A DNA stretch of 64,000 nt from BMS3ABIN04 sp964553325 (GCA_964553325.1 CAZKKI010000027.1:12411-76410); one strand, 5' to 3'; shown: positions 1 to 9,604, numbered from the stretch's first letter. The notes: generated by a model from the sequence alone, not told the origin. A program made the numbers and translations.

Positions 1-1138
1 TTATTACGAGAAACTAAAAGAGGAAAATAAAAAACATAAAGCACAAGCCGCCAAAGAACCCGGTTGGTTGGAAAAATTTCTTCGCGATAATTTCGGGGAA
101 TTAAAAAAGATAAAAAAAACGAAAGAGATTGTAGGCAATCTTGGATTAATCGCATTTCATTTATCGAAAGCACCTCCGCCAGGAGAAACGGTTATTGTAA
201 ATTTCGGCCAAGAAGGCGGCGACAAAAACATCTTTTTAGTAGAAGGATTAAGATTCGAATTCACGGAAAAGAATTGGAACAAAAAAGCTTATGCGGTTAT
301 ACAAATCGATCCGAAACTTAAAAAGGAAGCAAAAGCCGTGTTCGTTGCACGTGCCGGAAATATTCCCCTTTCGTGGATGATTACAATAGCTTCCCTCGCA
401 ATTTTATTTGTAATCTTTTTCTTGTATCACAAATTTATCTTGCCTTATCCGAAAAGCGATAAAGCCGCCTCTGAGGGGAACCGTAACATTGTAAGTGAAT
501 TTTTCAAAACCTTCGCTTTGTTTTTCAAGAAAGAAAAAATCGGATTAATAATAGCGTTTTTGCTGTTGTATAGACTGGGTGAATCCCAATTGGTTAAACT
601 TGCGGCTCCGTTTCTGTTGGATGCCAGAGAGTTGGGTGGACTCGGATTAACAACGGGAGAAGTCGGTTTGGTTTACGGCACAATCGGTATTATCGCTTTA
701 ACACTCGGCGGTTTGCTAGGCGGTTTTCTTGCCGCCAAGCACGGTTTGAAGTATTGGATTTGGTGGATGCTTGTAGCCATTAATCTTCCGGACGCCGTTT
801 ACATTTATTTGTCATACGCCCAACCCGAAAACTTTTTACCCGTTGCCGTTTCCGTTGCCATCGAGCAATTCGGTTACGGCTTCGGATTTACCGCTTATAT
901 GCTTTACATGATTTACATTTCGGAAGGTAAATACAAAACGGCGCACTTTGCAATTGCAACCGGATTTATGGCTTTGGGTATGATGCTGCCCGGAATGTTC
1001 AGCGGTTGGCTGGCCGATATTATCGGTTACAAACATTTCTTTATCTGGGTAATTATTGCAACCGTTCCCGCGTTTTTGATTACTAAATTTATTCCCTTAG
1101 ATCCGACGTTTGGGAAAAAAACACAGGTGGAAAAATGA
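1..1138 (+). CDS. MFS transporter, AmpG-like, 5'-truncated by the window edge
   Basis: The reading frame is open from base 2, so the gene starts outside the window; the TTG at 68 is not a convincing start. The visible protein begins with a charged, soluble stretch of about 120 residues, then has a transmembrane helix (the segment starting SWMITIASLAILF) and about six more helices, with basic loops such as AAKHGLKYW. This fits the C-terminal half of a major facilitator permease with a soluble insert between its two halves. Members next to beta-lactamase-fold hydrolases are usually AmpG-like muropeptide importers; that substrate is inferred from the neighbour, not shown by the sequence. The stop codon overlaps the next start by four bases (ATGA), so the two genes are probably translationally coupled. 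Confidence 0.75.
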   Translation, partial: YYEKLKEENKKHKAQAAKEPGWLEKFLRDNFGELKKIKKTKEIVGNLGLIAFHLSKAPPPGETVIVNFGQEGGDKNIFLVEGLRFEFTEKNWNKKAYAVIQIDPKLKKEAKAVFVARAGNIPLSWMITIASLAILFVIFFLYHKFILPYPKSDKAASEGNRNIVSEFFKTFALFFKKEKIGLIIAFLLLYRLGESQLVKLAAPFLLDARELGGLGLTTGEVGLVYGTIGIIALTLGGLLGGFLAAKHGLKYWIWWMLVAINLPDAVYIYLSYAQPENFLPVAVSVAIEQFGYGFGFTAYMLYMIYISEGKYKTAHFAIATGFMALGMMLPGMFSGWLADIIGYKHFFIWVIIATVPAFLITKFIPLDPTFGKKTQVEK

Positions 1139-2295
1139 AACTTAACAAAATTATAATATTCATAATTCTTATAGGAATATTCTTTATAGGTTATTCCCAA
1201 AAGAAAATTTGGGAAACAAAAGATTCAAAGCCGGATTTTTCCAAAGTCGAAAAATTAATTTTGCAATCGATACGAGATTCCGTGTTTCCCGGTGCGGTTT
1301 TGATTGTCGGCAATCCCGACAGTATAATTTATCAAAAAGCATTCGGCCATTTCACTTACGATACAACTTCACCTGCAATGACATTGAATACGATTTTCGA
1401 TTTGGCTTCCGTTTCAAAGGTAATCGGAACAACTACAGCAGCAATGATATTGTATGATGAAGGCAAACTAAAGCTGGACGAAAAAGTAAAAACTTATCTG
1501 CCCGAGTTCGATAACCACGGCAAAGGTGAAATTACAATTAGAAACTTGCTGCTTCACAATTCCGGTTTACCGGCATTCAAAAAATATTATGACGTTTACA
1601 ACACCGAAGAGGAGGTGATAAACGACATAATGAACACCGAATTGATTTACGAACCCGGCACCAAATACGTTTATAGCGATTTGGGAATTATTACCCTGCA
1701 AAAAGTAATTGAAAAAATAACTGGTACGAGCCTTGATAAATTTCTGGAAGCAAAAGTATTTAAGCCTTTGGGAATGACCCGCACGATGTACAATCCGCCC
1801 GACAGCTTAAAAAACCAATGTGCACCGACCGAAATAGACACGTTTTACAGAATGCGCCCGATACAAGGCGAAGTACACGACGAAAGAGCTTATATGCTAC
1901 ACGGCGTTGCGGGTCATGCAGGACTTTTCTCAACAGGTCCCGACCTTGCAATTTTCCTCCGTATGATGCTAAACGGCGGAAGGCTTAACGGACGGGCTTA
2001 CATTAAAAGCTCTACAATCGAAGAATGGACAACGCGACAGAGCAAACAAAGTTCACGAGCGTTAGGGTGGGATACAAAAAGCACCGATGTTATTTCTTCA
2101 TTCGGTACGAAATTTTCCAAAAACTCTTTCGGTCACACCGGATTTACAGGCACTTCCGTTTGGGTTGACAAAGACAATAAAATATTCGTTATACTTCTAA
2201 CAAACCGCGTTTACCCTACGCGGAAAAACAGAAAAATTTACAAACTCCGAGCGGTTTACCACGACGCAATTTACGATGCTTTGTTTAATAAGTAA
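1135..2295 (+). CDS. Secreted serine hydrolase, beta-lactamase/class C family
   Basis: A 386-residue protein with a hydrophobic N-terminal signal or anchor (about residues 4-20). It carries the three serine beta-lactamase/DD-peptidase motifs: SxxK as S92-V-S-K95, YxN-like as Y180-S-D182, and KTG-like as H334-T-G336. The family includes esterases, DD-peptidases and class C beta-lactamases; the exact substrate cannot be told from motifs, and the H in the third motif is common in the esterase/peptidase branch. It is coupled by an ATGA overlap to the upstream AmpG-like permease, which supports a role in cell-wall peptide trimming or recycling in the periplasm rather than drug resistance. Confidence 0.85.
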   Translation: MKLNKIIIFIILIGIFFIGYSQKKIWETKDSKPDFSKVEKLILQSIRDSVFPGAVLIVGNPDSIIYQKAFGHFTYDTTSPAMTLNTIFDLASVSKVIGTTTAAMILYDEGKLKLDEKVKTYLPEFDNHGKGEITIRNLLLHNSGLPAFKKYYDVYNTEEEVINDIMNTELIYEPGTKYVYSDLGIITLQKVIEKITGTSLDKFLEAKVFKPLGMTRTMYNPPDSLKNQCAPTEIDTFYRMRPIQGEVHDERAYMLHGVAGHAGLFSTGPDLAIFLRMMLNGGRLNGRAYIKSSTIEEWTTRQSKQSSRALGWDTKSTDVISSFGTKFSKNSFGHTGFTGTSVWVDKDNKIFVILLTNRVYPTRKNRKIYKLRAVYHDAIYDALFNK

Positions 2296-2400
2296 ATTAT
2301 TTAATTGTTTTTTAACGAAAAATTGCTTGAATTAACAGATGGAATTTTAATTTTTTCGACAAGTTTTTTATAAATGTAAAAAAGACAAAAGGAGCAAAAG

Positions 2401-3948
2401 ATGAAACTAAAACCGTTCAGAAACGAACCGATTAACAACTTTTCCAATAAGAAAATTTATCAAAGCCAAGTAAACGCTTTGAAAAAAGTTGCCAAACAAT
2501 TCGGTAAAACACACGAATTGGTAATCAACGGGAAGAAACTCAGAACCAAGAAAAAATTTAATTCTTATAATCCATCGAACAAAAAAGAAGTAATCGGTGT
2601 ATTTTACAAAGCCGATAAAAAATTAGCCGACCGTGCGGTTCGCGAAGCGGCAAAAGTTTTTGAAACATGGAAAAACACTCCCGCCGAAACAAGATCGAAA
2701 TATTTACTAAAAGCTGCCGAGATAGTTCGCAAAAGAAGATTCGAAATAAACGCTTGGATGATTTACGAAGCGGGTAAAAACTTTGTGGAAGCGGATGCGG
2801 ATACTGCGGAAGCCATCGATTTTCTTGAATTTTACGCCCGTGAAAATTTACGATACGCAGCAAAACAACCGGTAACAAAAGTAAAGGGTGAAAAGAACGA
2901 ACTGTTCTACATTCCACTTGGTGTTCATGTTGTTGTTCCCCCGTGGAATTTTCCATTTGCAATTTTAGTTGGAATGACTGCTGCGGCAATAGTTACCGGA
3001 AATACCGTTGTACTTAAACCCTCCAGCGATACGCCGATGATGGGCAAATTGTTTTTCGATATAATGAAGCAAGCCGGTTTACCGGACGGAGTGTTGAATT
3101 ATGTTACGGGTTCCGGCGGCGAAGTGGGCGATACTTTGGTCGCTCATCCGCTTACAAGGGCAATTGCGTTTACCGGCTCCGTGGGTGTGGGTCAGCACAT
3201 TTACGAACTTGCCGCAAAAGTTCAACCCGGGCAAATTTGGCTCAAGCGCGTTATTGCCGAAATGGGCGGTAAAGACGCGATTATCGTAGACAGCGAAGCC
3301 GACATCGACGCGGCGGTTCAAGGAGTTGTAGCTTCGGCATTCGGTTTCCAAGGTCAAAAATGCTCCGCCTGTTCGCGCGCAATAGTGGACGCAAAAATAT
3401 ATAACGAATTCAATAAAAAACTTAAAGAAGAAGTTGAAAAGATTGAAGTGGGACCTGCAAAAGACAATTACAGAATGGGTCCGGTTATCAACGCTGCGGC
3501 TCAAGCGAACATTTTGTCGTATATAGAAACCGGTAAAAAAGAAGGTAAACTTATAACGGGCGGAAAGAAAATTGAAGGCGACGGATATTACATCGAGCCA
3601 ACCGTAATAAAAGACGTAAAACCAAATGCAACAATCGCACAAGAAGAAATATTCGGTCCGGTACTTGCGGTAATTAAAGCAAGGGATTTCGATCATGCTT
3701 TAAAAATCGCAAACGGCACGATTTACGGATTGACCGGTTCCGTTTATTCCAAGAATAGAAAGAAATTGGAACGCGCAAGAAAAGAATTCCATGTAGGAAA
3801 TCTTTACTTCAACAGAAAAAGTACCGGCGCTTTGGTCGGAGGTCACCCGTTCGGAGGATTTAACATGTCGGGAACCGATTCAAAAGCCGGCGGAAGAGAT
3901 TACTTACTGCTGTTCTTACAAGCCAAATCCGTTAGTGAAAAAGTTTAA
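2401..3948 (+). CDS. pruA: L-glutamate gamma-semialdehyde (P5C) dehydrogenase
   Basis: A 515-residue stand-alone aldehyde dehydrogenase of the PruA/RocA type, the expected length for that family. It oxidises glutamate semialdehyde (from 1-pyrroline-5-carboxylate) to glutamate with NAD, the second step of proline catabolism. The catalytic cysteine is C321 in GQKCSACSR and the general-base glutamate is E287 in IAEMGGKD; PPWNFPFAI near residue 180 is the coenzyme/substrate region. The start has the purine-rich site AAAGGAGC before ATG. No proline dehydrogenase lies next to it in this window. A strong terminator follows at 3971, so it is probably monocistronic. Confidence 0.93.
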   Translation: MKLKPFRNEPINNFSNKKIYQSQVNALKKVAKQFGKTHELVINGKKLRTKKKFNSYNPSNKKEVIGVFYKADKKLADRAVREAAKVFETWKNTPAETRSKYLLKAAEIVRKRRFEINAWMIYEAGKNFVEADADTAEAIDFLEFYARENLRYAAKQPVTKVKGEKNELFYIPLGVHVVVPPWNFPFAILVGMTAAAIVTGNTVVLKPSSDTPMMGKLFFDIMKQAGLPDGVLNYVTGSGGEVGDTLVAHPLTRAIAFTGSVGVGQHIYELAAKVQPGQIWLKRVIAEMGGKDAIIVDSEADIDAAVQGVVASAFGFQGQKCSACSRAIVDAKIYNEFNKKLKEEVEKIEVGPAKDNYRMGPVINAAAQANILSYIETGKKEGKLITGGKKIEGDGYYIEPTVIKDVKPNATIAQEEIFGPVLAVIKARDFDHALKIANGTIYGLTGSVYSKNRKKLERARKEFHVGNLYFNRKSTGALVGGHPFGGFNMSGTDSKAGGRDYLLLFLQAKSVSEKV

Positions 3949-3970
3949 CGGATTTCACAACACTTTCAAG

Positions 3971-3994
3971 CCCCCGATTTTTCGGGGGTTTTTT
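3971..3994 (+). terminator. Rho-independent terminator after pruA
   Basis: A perfect 7-bp stem CCCCCGA/TCGGGGG (3971-3977 with 3982-3988) closes a TTTT loop and is followed directly by a run of six T. It sits 23 bases after the pruA stop. Confidence 0.9.
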
Positions 3995-4110
3995 GTTTTC
4001 GTTTTGCAATACTACGATATTTGTTAAAAATTATTTTAGGGTATTTAACTATTTATTTTTAATTTTCGTTTAATGATTGAAAATATTATCCACTAAATTC
4101 TAGGTTTGTT

Positions 4111-5274
4111 ATGAAAATTCATGAATATCAAGCAAAAGAAATTCTGCAAAAATTTAACGTTGCAGTACCGAAAGGAATTGTTGCGTTTACGCCGGATGAA
4201 GCTGTTGCCGCAGCTAAAAAAATCGGCGGAAAAGTTTGGGTGGTTAAGGCACAAATCCACGCCGGCGGAAGGGGAAAAGGCGGCGGCGTTAAACTTGCAA
4301 AAAATTTAAGGGAAGTAAGAAAACTTGCAAAAGAAATACTTGGAATGCGATTGGTAACGCATCAAACCGGTCCCGAAGGAAAAATAGTAAAAAGAATTTT
4401 AATCGAACAAGGCGTAAATATCGATAGAGAACTGTACGTCGGCATTACTCTCGATCGCGCTCAATCGAAAAACGTTGTTATGGCTTCCACCGAAGGCGGT
4501 GTTGAAATTGAAAAAGTTGCCGCAGAAACCCCCGAGCTGATTTTAAAAGAAACAATCGATCCCGCACTTGGAATGCAACCTTATCAAGCCCGTAAACTGG
4601 CTTTCGGTTTGGGATTGAGCGGTGTGCAATTTAAAAACGCCGTTAAATTTTTAATGGCTCTGTACAATGCTTACGAAGCAACCGACGCTTCAATCGCCGA
4701 AATCAATCCTCTCGTTGTAACAAAAGAAGGTGAGGTTATCGCTCTCGATGCAAAAATGAACTTTGACGATAATGCACTTTACCGACATCCCGAAATCGTT
4801 GCTTACCGCGACTTGGACGAAGAGGAAGAACTTGAAATCGAAGCTTCTAAGTACAATTTGAATTATATTAAACTTGACGGCAACGTCGGCTGTATGGTTA
4901 ACGGAGCCGGCTTGGCAATGGCTACGATGGATATTATTAAACTTGCCGGCGGTGAACCCGCCAACTTTTTGGACGTCGGCGGAACGGCAAACAAAGAAAC
5001 CGTTGCAAACGGATTTAAAATCATTCTTTCCGATCCCAATGTTAAAGCCATATTAATCAATATCTTCGGCGGTATCGTAAGATGCGACAGAGTAGCACAA
5101 GGCGTTGTCGATGCGGTAAAGGAGGTTAAAGTTGAACTTCCGATAGTGGTCAGGTTAGACGGAACAAATGCCGAAGAAGGAAGAAAATTACTCGAAAAAT
5201 CCGGCTTGAACTTCGAAGTTGCAGCAACCTTAAAAGATGCGGCGGAAAAAGTTACAAGCGTGCTTTCCAATTAA
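4111..5274 (+). CDS. sucC: Succinyl-CoA synthetase beta subunit (ADP-forming)
   Basis: A 387-residue protein, almost exactly the length of E. coli SucC (388). It has an N-terminal ATP-grasp domain (about 1-235) and a C-terminal CoA-ligase domain. Residues aligning with known E. coli positions are visible: K46 and the glycine loop AGGRGKGGG for nucleotide binding, N199 and D213 for Mg. With the alpha subunit it makes ATP and succinate from succinyl-CoA in the TCA cycle. The alpha gene (sucD) is not adjacent; a terminator follows within 10 bases, so sucD must be elsewhere in the genome. Confidence 0.95.
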   Translation: MKIHEYQAKEILQKFNVAVPKGIVAFTPDEAVAAAKKIGGKVWVVKAQIHAGGRGKGGGVKLAKNLREVRKLAKEILGMRLVTHQTGPEGKIVKRILIEQGVNIDRELYVGITLDRAQSKNVVMASTEGGVEIEKVAAETPELILKETIDPALGMQPYQARKLAFGLGLSGVQFKNAVKFLMALYNAYEATDASIAEINPLVVTKEGEVIALDAKMNFDDNALYRHPEIVAYRDLDEEEELEIEASKYNLNYIKLDGNVGCMVNGAGLAMATMDIIKLAGGEPANFLDVGGTANKETVANGFKIILSDPNVKAILINIFGGIVRCDRVAQGVVDAVKEVKVELPIVVRLDGTNAEEGRKLLEKSGLNFEVAATLKDAAEKVTSVLSN

Positions 5275-5281
5275 ATTTATT

Positions 5282-5310
5282 AAACCCAACTTCTTTAAGA
5301 GGTTGGGTTT
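5282..5310. terminator. Bidirectional terminator between sucC and priA
   Basis: A 9-bp perfect stem AAACCCAAC/GTTGGGTTT (5282-5290 with 5302-5310), extendable inward by four pairs including one G-T, is followed by a T-rich tract on the plus strand. It lies between two convergent genes and probably serves both. Confidence 0.85.
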
Positions 5311-5341
5311 TTATTTTTTCGTTAATCACATCTGTTTTTAA

Positions 5342-7807
5342 TCAAATAATACTCTGCGGATCAATATCGATGGAGAGCTTTACATCGCGATATCGCGATT
5401 TTTGTTTAAAATCAACATAGGCATCAAAGATCGCCCGCCTTAATTCTTTGCCGCCCGGATCTTTTGCTTTCGGGCTTTTCACAATCAAGTGGAACCGGTA
5501 CTGCCCTTTCAATTTGGCTATTATTGCTTCGGTCGGCGGAGCAACGATAAGCACCTTTGTTCTTTTTTGTAAGTAATTATAAAAATCATTTATTGCCCCG
5601 CGAGCTTTGTTTTCATATTCGTTTTTGGTTTCAATTAATCCCAATCTTGAAAACGGGGGATAGTTACTCTGCATACGCAATTTGATTTCGTTCTCGTAAA
5701 ATCCGAAATAATCGTTTTGAAGTACTTTCTGCAAAACAAAATGCTTGCTGTTTTGTGTTTGGATAATAACTTCGCCTTCGATTTTGCTTCTTCCCGCACG
5801 CCCCGAAACTTGTGTGAGTAATTGGAAAGTTCGCTCGTCCGCCCGAAAATCGGGAAGCCACAAAGTCGTTTCCGCAGAAATAACTCCGACTAACGTAACG
5901 TTAGCGAAATCCATTCCCTTCGAAACTATTTGAGTGCCGAGGAGAATATCGATTTCCCCTTTTCTGAAACGATTTAAAATTATACCCAACTTTCCTTTTC
6001 TATCGAGTGTGTCCGAATCAATCCGTTCGATTCTTGCATTCGGGAAATGATATTCCAATTCGTCTTCCACCCTTTGCGTTCCGGTTCCGAAAAATTTAAT
6101 TTCCACCGAGCCGCATACCGGACAAGCGCGCGGAACGGGTTTTGTATTTCCGCAATAGTGGCACTTTAAAATGTTTTTGCTGATATGATGTACCATCGAA
6201 ACGGAACAGTCCTCGCACATTTCAATATGTCCGCAATCTTCGCAATAAACTTGAGTGGCAAATCCGCGTCTGTTTTGCAAAATAATAACCGATTCTTTCT
6301 TTTTTAATCTGTCACTTATTGCTTCCAAAAGCGTGTGAGAAAATACGCCGGTAACCCGTTTCTTTTTATTTTCAACAATCATATCTACCAAACGGATTTG
6401 CGGAAGTTTTGCCGAATCTACGCGCTCTTTCAGTTCAACAAGTTTGAATTTCCCTTTTGTCGCATTGTACATGCTCTCCACCGAAGGAGTTGCGGAGCCC
6501 AATATTACCGGACACGAATTGAATTTTGCTTTTACTATTGCCGTGTCCCTCGCTTGATATTTCGGGGTTTGATCATACTGTTTATAACTTTGATCATGTT
6601 CTTCGTCAACCACTATTAACCCTAAATTTTCAATCGGCGAAAACAATGCGGAGCGCGGACCGATAACAACTTTATATTTCCCCTTTATTATTCCCCGCCA
6701 CGAATCGTATTTTTCACCGAGCGACATACGGCTGTGCATCACCGTTACGTTTTCCTTGAAATGATTGTAAAACCTCGACGTGATTTGCGGTGTTAGCGAA
6801 ATTTCCGGAACTAATATCAATACGTTCAATCCTTTTTTCAAAGCAAGCTTTGCAAGTTCGATGTACACTTGGGTTTTTCCGCTTCCCGTTACGCCGTGTA
6901 ATAAATACGCACGGAATTCCTTTTTTTCTATCAAGTCGGAAATTTCCTTAACTATCGATTTCTGCTCGTCGGTTAATTCGAACCTTACCAATTTCTCGGA
7001 ATAAGTTTCCTTATAAACACGCTCAACCTCTTTATCGAAAACTTCTATCAATCCTTTTTTTACCAATGCCGCCAACGTAGCATGTGACGTTTTTGTTTTT
7101 TGTAACAATTCGCTTTGGGCAATACTTTTTTCTTTTTGCGAAATCAGTTCGAGCAAAACAACCACTTGTTTCGGGGCTTTCGATTCCAGCTCGGGAATAG
7201 CCGCATAAATCTTATCAATATCACAAGCTATTTTAACATATTTAACTTTTTTAACTTTTACTTTCGGATCTTCAATTTTATCTAAAATTGTAAGCGCTCC
7301 GTTTTTTTCAAGCGTTTTTAATTGAGAGTGAATGGATTTTTTCTTTAAAATTTTCTGTAGCGTGGAAATTTTATATACTTCTTTTTCCGAAAGAAGCTGT
7401 AACAATTTTGTTCTGACCGTATTTTTCTTCTTTTCCTTTCCCAAAAGCTCTCGGCAATAATTCTTATCGGCAACAACAACTTTTTTCGATTCAATTTCGG
7501 AACCGTAGGGAATCGAGTTTTTAATTGCTTCGCCTAGCGAGCTGATGTAGTAATCGGCAACCCATTGATAAAACTTTAACGATTCTTTCGAAAAAATCGG
7601 GATTTCATCTAGAACATCTTGAATTTTCTTTATTCCCTTTTCGACCTTAGTTGTTTCGGTAACATTTATAACATAACCCGTTAAAGTTCTTTTCCCGAAA
7701 GGAACAACAACCCGTATCCCAACCTTTACCGAATTCTCAAGTTGAGAGGGGATCGAATACGTAAAAGCGTTTCTGAATGGCAACGGAAATACAACTTCGG
7801 CAAACAT
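5342..7807 (-). CDS. priA: Primosomal protein N', replication-restart helicase PriA
   Basis: An 821-residue superfamily 2 helicase that reloads the replisome at stalled forks. An N-terminal DNA-binding region (about 1-270) precedes the helicase core with Walker A GVTGSGKT (305-312) and DEEH (401-404). The eight zinc-binding cysteines typical of PriA are all present: C522, C525, C531, C534, C549, C552, C562 and C565. Length is somewhat above E. coli PriA (732), mainly through a longer linker around residues 105-270. The LD-carboxypeptidase gene lies 17 bases upstream on the same strand, so the two may share a transcript. Confidence 0.96.
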   Translation of the reverse strand: MFAEVVFPLPFRNAFTYSIPSQLENSVKVGIRVVVPFGKRTLTGYVINVTETTKVEKGIKKIQDVLDEIPIFSKESLKFYQWVADYYISSLGEAIKNSIPYGSEIESKKVVVADKNYCRELLGKEKKKNTVRTKLLQLLSEKEVYKISTLQKILKKKSIHSQLKTLEKNGALTILDKIEDPKVKVKKVKYVKIACDIDKIYAAIPELESKAPKQVVVLLELISQKEKSIAQSELLQKTKTSHATLAALVKKGLIEVFDKEVERVYKETYSEKLVRFELTDEQKSIVKEISDLIEKKEFRAYLLHGVTGSGKTQVYIELAKLALKKGLNVLILVPEISLTPQITSRFYNHFKENVTVMHSRMSLGEKYDSWRGIIKGKYKVVIGPRSALFSPIENLGLIVVDEEHDQSYKQYDQTPKYQARDTAIVKAKFNSCPVILGSATPSVESMYNATKGKFKLVELKERVDSAKLPQIRLVDMIVENKKKRVTGVFSHTLLEAISDRLKKKESVIILQNRRGFATQVYCEDCGHIEMCEDCSVSMVHHISKNILKCHYCGNTKPVPRACPVCGSVEIKFFGTGTQRVEDELEYHFPNARIERIDSDTLDRKGKLGIILNRFRKGEIDILLGTQIVSKGMDFANVTLVGVISAETTLWLPDFRADERTFQLLTQVSGRAGRSKIEGEVIIQTQNSKHFVLQKVLQNDYFGFYENEIKLRMQSNYPPFSRLGLIETKNEYENKARGAINDFYNYLQKRTKVLIVAPPTEAIIAKLKGQYRFHLIVKSPKAKDPGGKELRRAIFDAYVDFKQKSRYRDVKLSIDIDPQSII

Positions 7808-7824
7808 CGGGTTATTCCAATTAT

Positions 7825-8877
7825 TTAATCTTTAACTGCTTTTTCGAGCAACGTCAACGTCTGATTCCCCACATCCAACCGCGCATTAATTCCAACGGGC
7901 AAAGTGAATTTATTTTCAATGTGACCGAACGAAAGCCCGTAAATAACGGGAACGCCAAGATTGTAAAGTCTGTCGTACAAAACTTCCGGTAGAGTGAACG
8001 ACTTGCTGAACGAAGGATCTTTCTCTTTGACTCTGCAATTCTTAAAAACTCCCAGTGCTATTCCGGCTATATCATCGAATTTGCCGGCTTGAATTAATTG
8101 GGTTAACATTCTGTCTATTCTGTACGGTTCTTCGCCAACATCTTCGAGAAATAAGATTTTACCTTTGGTATCGACGTCGTATGGTGTTCCTATCAACGAA
8201 ACCACAATCGAAAGGTTGCCACCGACCAATTCACCTTCAGCCACACCCGAACGTATCGGAATTATCTTGTATAATTCATCGTTACCCTCGTCAACGGCGC
8301 TTTTCATTTCAAAGTTCCGTTCGGGTTGCATCAAAACATTTTTCAAGTTATCAACGGAAAATTCGTTAAAGGTCGATATGCCGACGGGACCGTGAAAACA
8401 AACAACTCCGGTTTGAGAATAAATTCCGTAAAGTAACGCTGTTATATCGCTATAGCCTATAAGAACTTTCGGGTTTTGTTTGATTATTGAATAATTCAAA
8501 AAAGGCAGAATTCTGGAACACCCGTAACCTCCGCGTGCGCAAACAATTCCTTTTACATCACTATCGGCAAACATCCCGTTCACATCATCCGCCCTTTGTT
8601 TGTCGGTTCCGGCAAGATAACCGAAACGCGCCAAGATATTTTCCGAATACTTAACGTTAAATCCCAGATCTTTTAAATTTGTAATAGACTCGTTTAACTC
8701 GTCTTCGGTTATAAAACTGCCCGGCGCAATAAGTCCGATAGTATCCCCTTTGTTTAATTTCGGGGGAAGTATTTTCCGCGCAATAAAATTGTCGTCTTCC
8801 CGCGCAAAGGATTTTATTCCGCCCAAACCGGCAAGCGTTACCGCCGATACGCTTTTAATAAAATTTCTTCTTCTCAT
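7825..8877 (-). CDS. LD-carboxypeptidase (peptidase S66), Tat-signalled
   Basis: A 350-residue serine peptidase of the LdcA/MccF family, which removes the terminal D-alanine from L,D-tetrapeptides during murein recycling. The nucleophile is S143 in GYSDIT; the LEDVGEEPYR segment and the FGHIENKF segment hold the expected Glu and His of the Ser-Glu-His triad. The N-terminus MRRRNFIKSV followed by a hydrophobic stretch is a good twin-arginine signal, so this copy is probably exported, whereas classical LdcA is cytoplasmic. The gene is 17 bases from priA on the same strand. Together with the permease and hydrolase at the left edge it hints at active peptidoglycan turnover. Confidence 0.88.
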   Translation of the reverse strand: MRRRNFIKSVSAVTLAGLGGIKSFAREDDNFIARKILPPKLNKGDTIGLIAPGSFITEDELNESITNLKDLGFNVKYSENILARFGYLAGTDKQRADDVNGMFADSDVKGIVCARGGYGCSRILPFLNYSIIKQNPKVLIGYSDITALLYGIYSQTGVVCFHGPVGISTFNEFSVDNLKNVLMQPERNFEMKSAVDEGNDELYKIIPIRSGVAEGELVGGNLSIVVSLIGTPYDVDTKGKILFLEDVGEEPYRIDRMLTQLIQAGKFDDIAGIALGVFKNCRVKEKDPSFSKSFTLPEVLYDRLYNLGVPVIYGLSFGHIENKFTLPVGINARLDVGNQTLTLLEKAVKD

Positions 8878-9019
8878 TATTTTTCCTTGTCTTGAAAAGC
8901 AATCCGATTTTTATAACACAATATTACAAAATGCCCGTGTAAATAAATAATTATAAACATTGATTGTTAATTTCAGTTCTTTTATTTTTCTAAAACAATT
9001 TTCAAAAAATGAGGTGAAT

Positions 9020-9478
9020 ATGCGCAACGTATTAAAATTAATTTTGTTGACCGTTCTTTTCGTCTCGGTCGTTAAAGCCGAAGAAGGCAAACATTACGGA
9101 AAGAAAATAACCTTGACCGAAAAAACGAAAGTTTCCGATATTCTTGCCAATCCGGAAAAATTTGTCGGCAAAAAAGTATTGATTGAAGGAACCGTGGTTG
9201 ACGTTTGCAAAAAAAGAGGATGTTGGATAAAAGTTGCCGCAGACGAAGGATACGGAACGATTCGAGTTAAAGTGAACGACGGCGAAATCGTTTTTCCTTT
9301 GGAAGCCAAAGGCAAAACCGCTTTGGTGGAAGGTGAAGTTTATTCTTTCGTCGTTAAAGATGAGGGGTGCGACGGGAATTGCGAGAAAGAGGAAAATCAT
9401 AAAGATGAAAAATGCGAACACGAAAAAACAGAAAAAACTATCTATCAAATAAAAGGAATCGGTGCGATTATTAAATAA
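9020..9478 (+). CDS. Periplasmic DUF4920 protein with Cys/His tail
   Basis: The start is the ATG at 9020, preceded by GAGGTG; a longer frame from 8960 lacks a site and would bury the signal peptide. The product has 152 residues with a signal peptide cleaved after about A20 (VVKA). The rest is a small beta-rich DUF4920-type, OB-like domain with the CKKRGCW motif (C63, C68). Near the C-terminus an acidic insert carries C117, C121, H127, C132 and H134, which could bind metal. No enzymatic role is known to me. The next gene encodes a PepSY-associated membrane protein; a terminator lies between them, so they need not be co-transcribed. Confidence 0.8.
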   Translation: MRNVLKLILLTVLFVSVVKAEEGKHYGKKITLTEKTKVSDILANPEKFVGKKVLIEGTVVDVCKKRGCWIKVAADEGYGTIRVKVNDGEIVFPLEAKGKTALVEGEVYSFVVKDEGCDGNCEKEENHKDEKCEHEKTEKTIYQIKGIGAIIK

Positions 9479-9507
9479 CCACCACCGATTTTGAAAGTAA
9501 TTTCTAC

Positions 9508-9532
9508 AAGGTCGCTTCGGCGACCTTTTTTA
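9508..9532 (+). terminator. Rho-independent terminator after the DUF4920 gene
   Basis: An 8-bp perfect stem AAGGTCGC/GCGACCTT (9508-9515 with 9520-9527) closed by a stable TTCG tetraloop, followed by a T run to 9532. Confidence 0.92.
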
Positions 9533-9604
9533 TTGGGGAATAGAGACTAAGATTATTAAATTATAAAATTAAATTTCAAAATTTATCAATCGAATACCAA
9601 AACT

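Noticed and set aside
3079..3696. 205-codon frame antisense to pruA
   Set aside because: Lies fully inside a confident gene on the other strand with no start signal; a shadow of its codon bias.
4101..4108. TAGGTTTG as promoter of sucC
   Set aside because: It matches TAnnTTTG but ends two bases before the ATG, so transcription would begin inside the gene.
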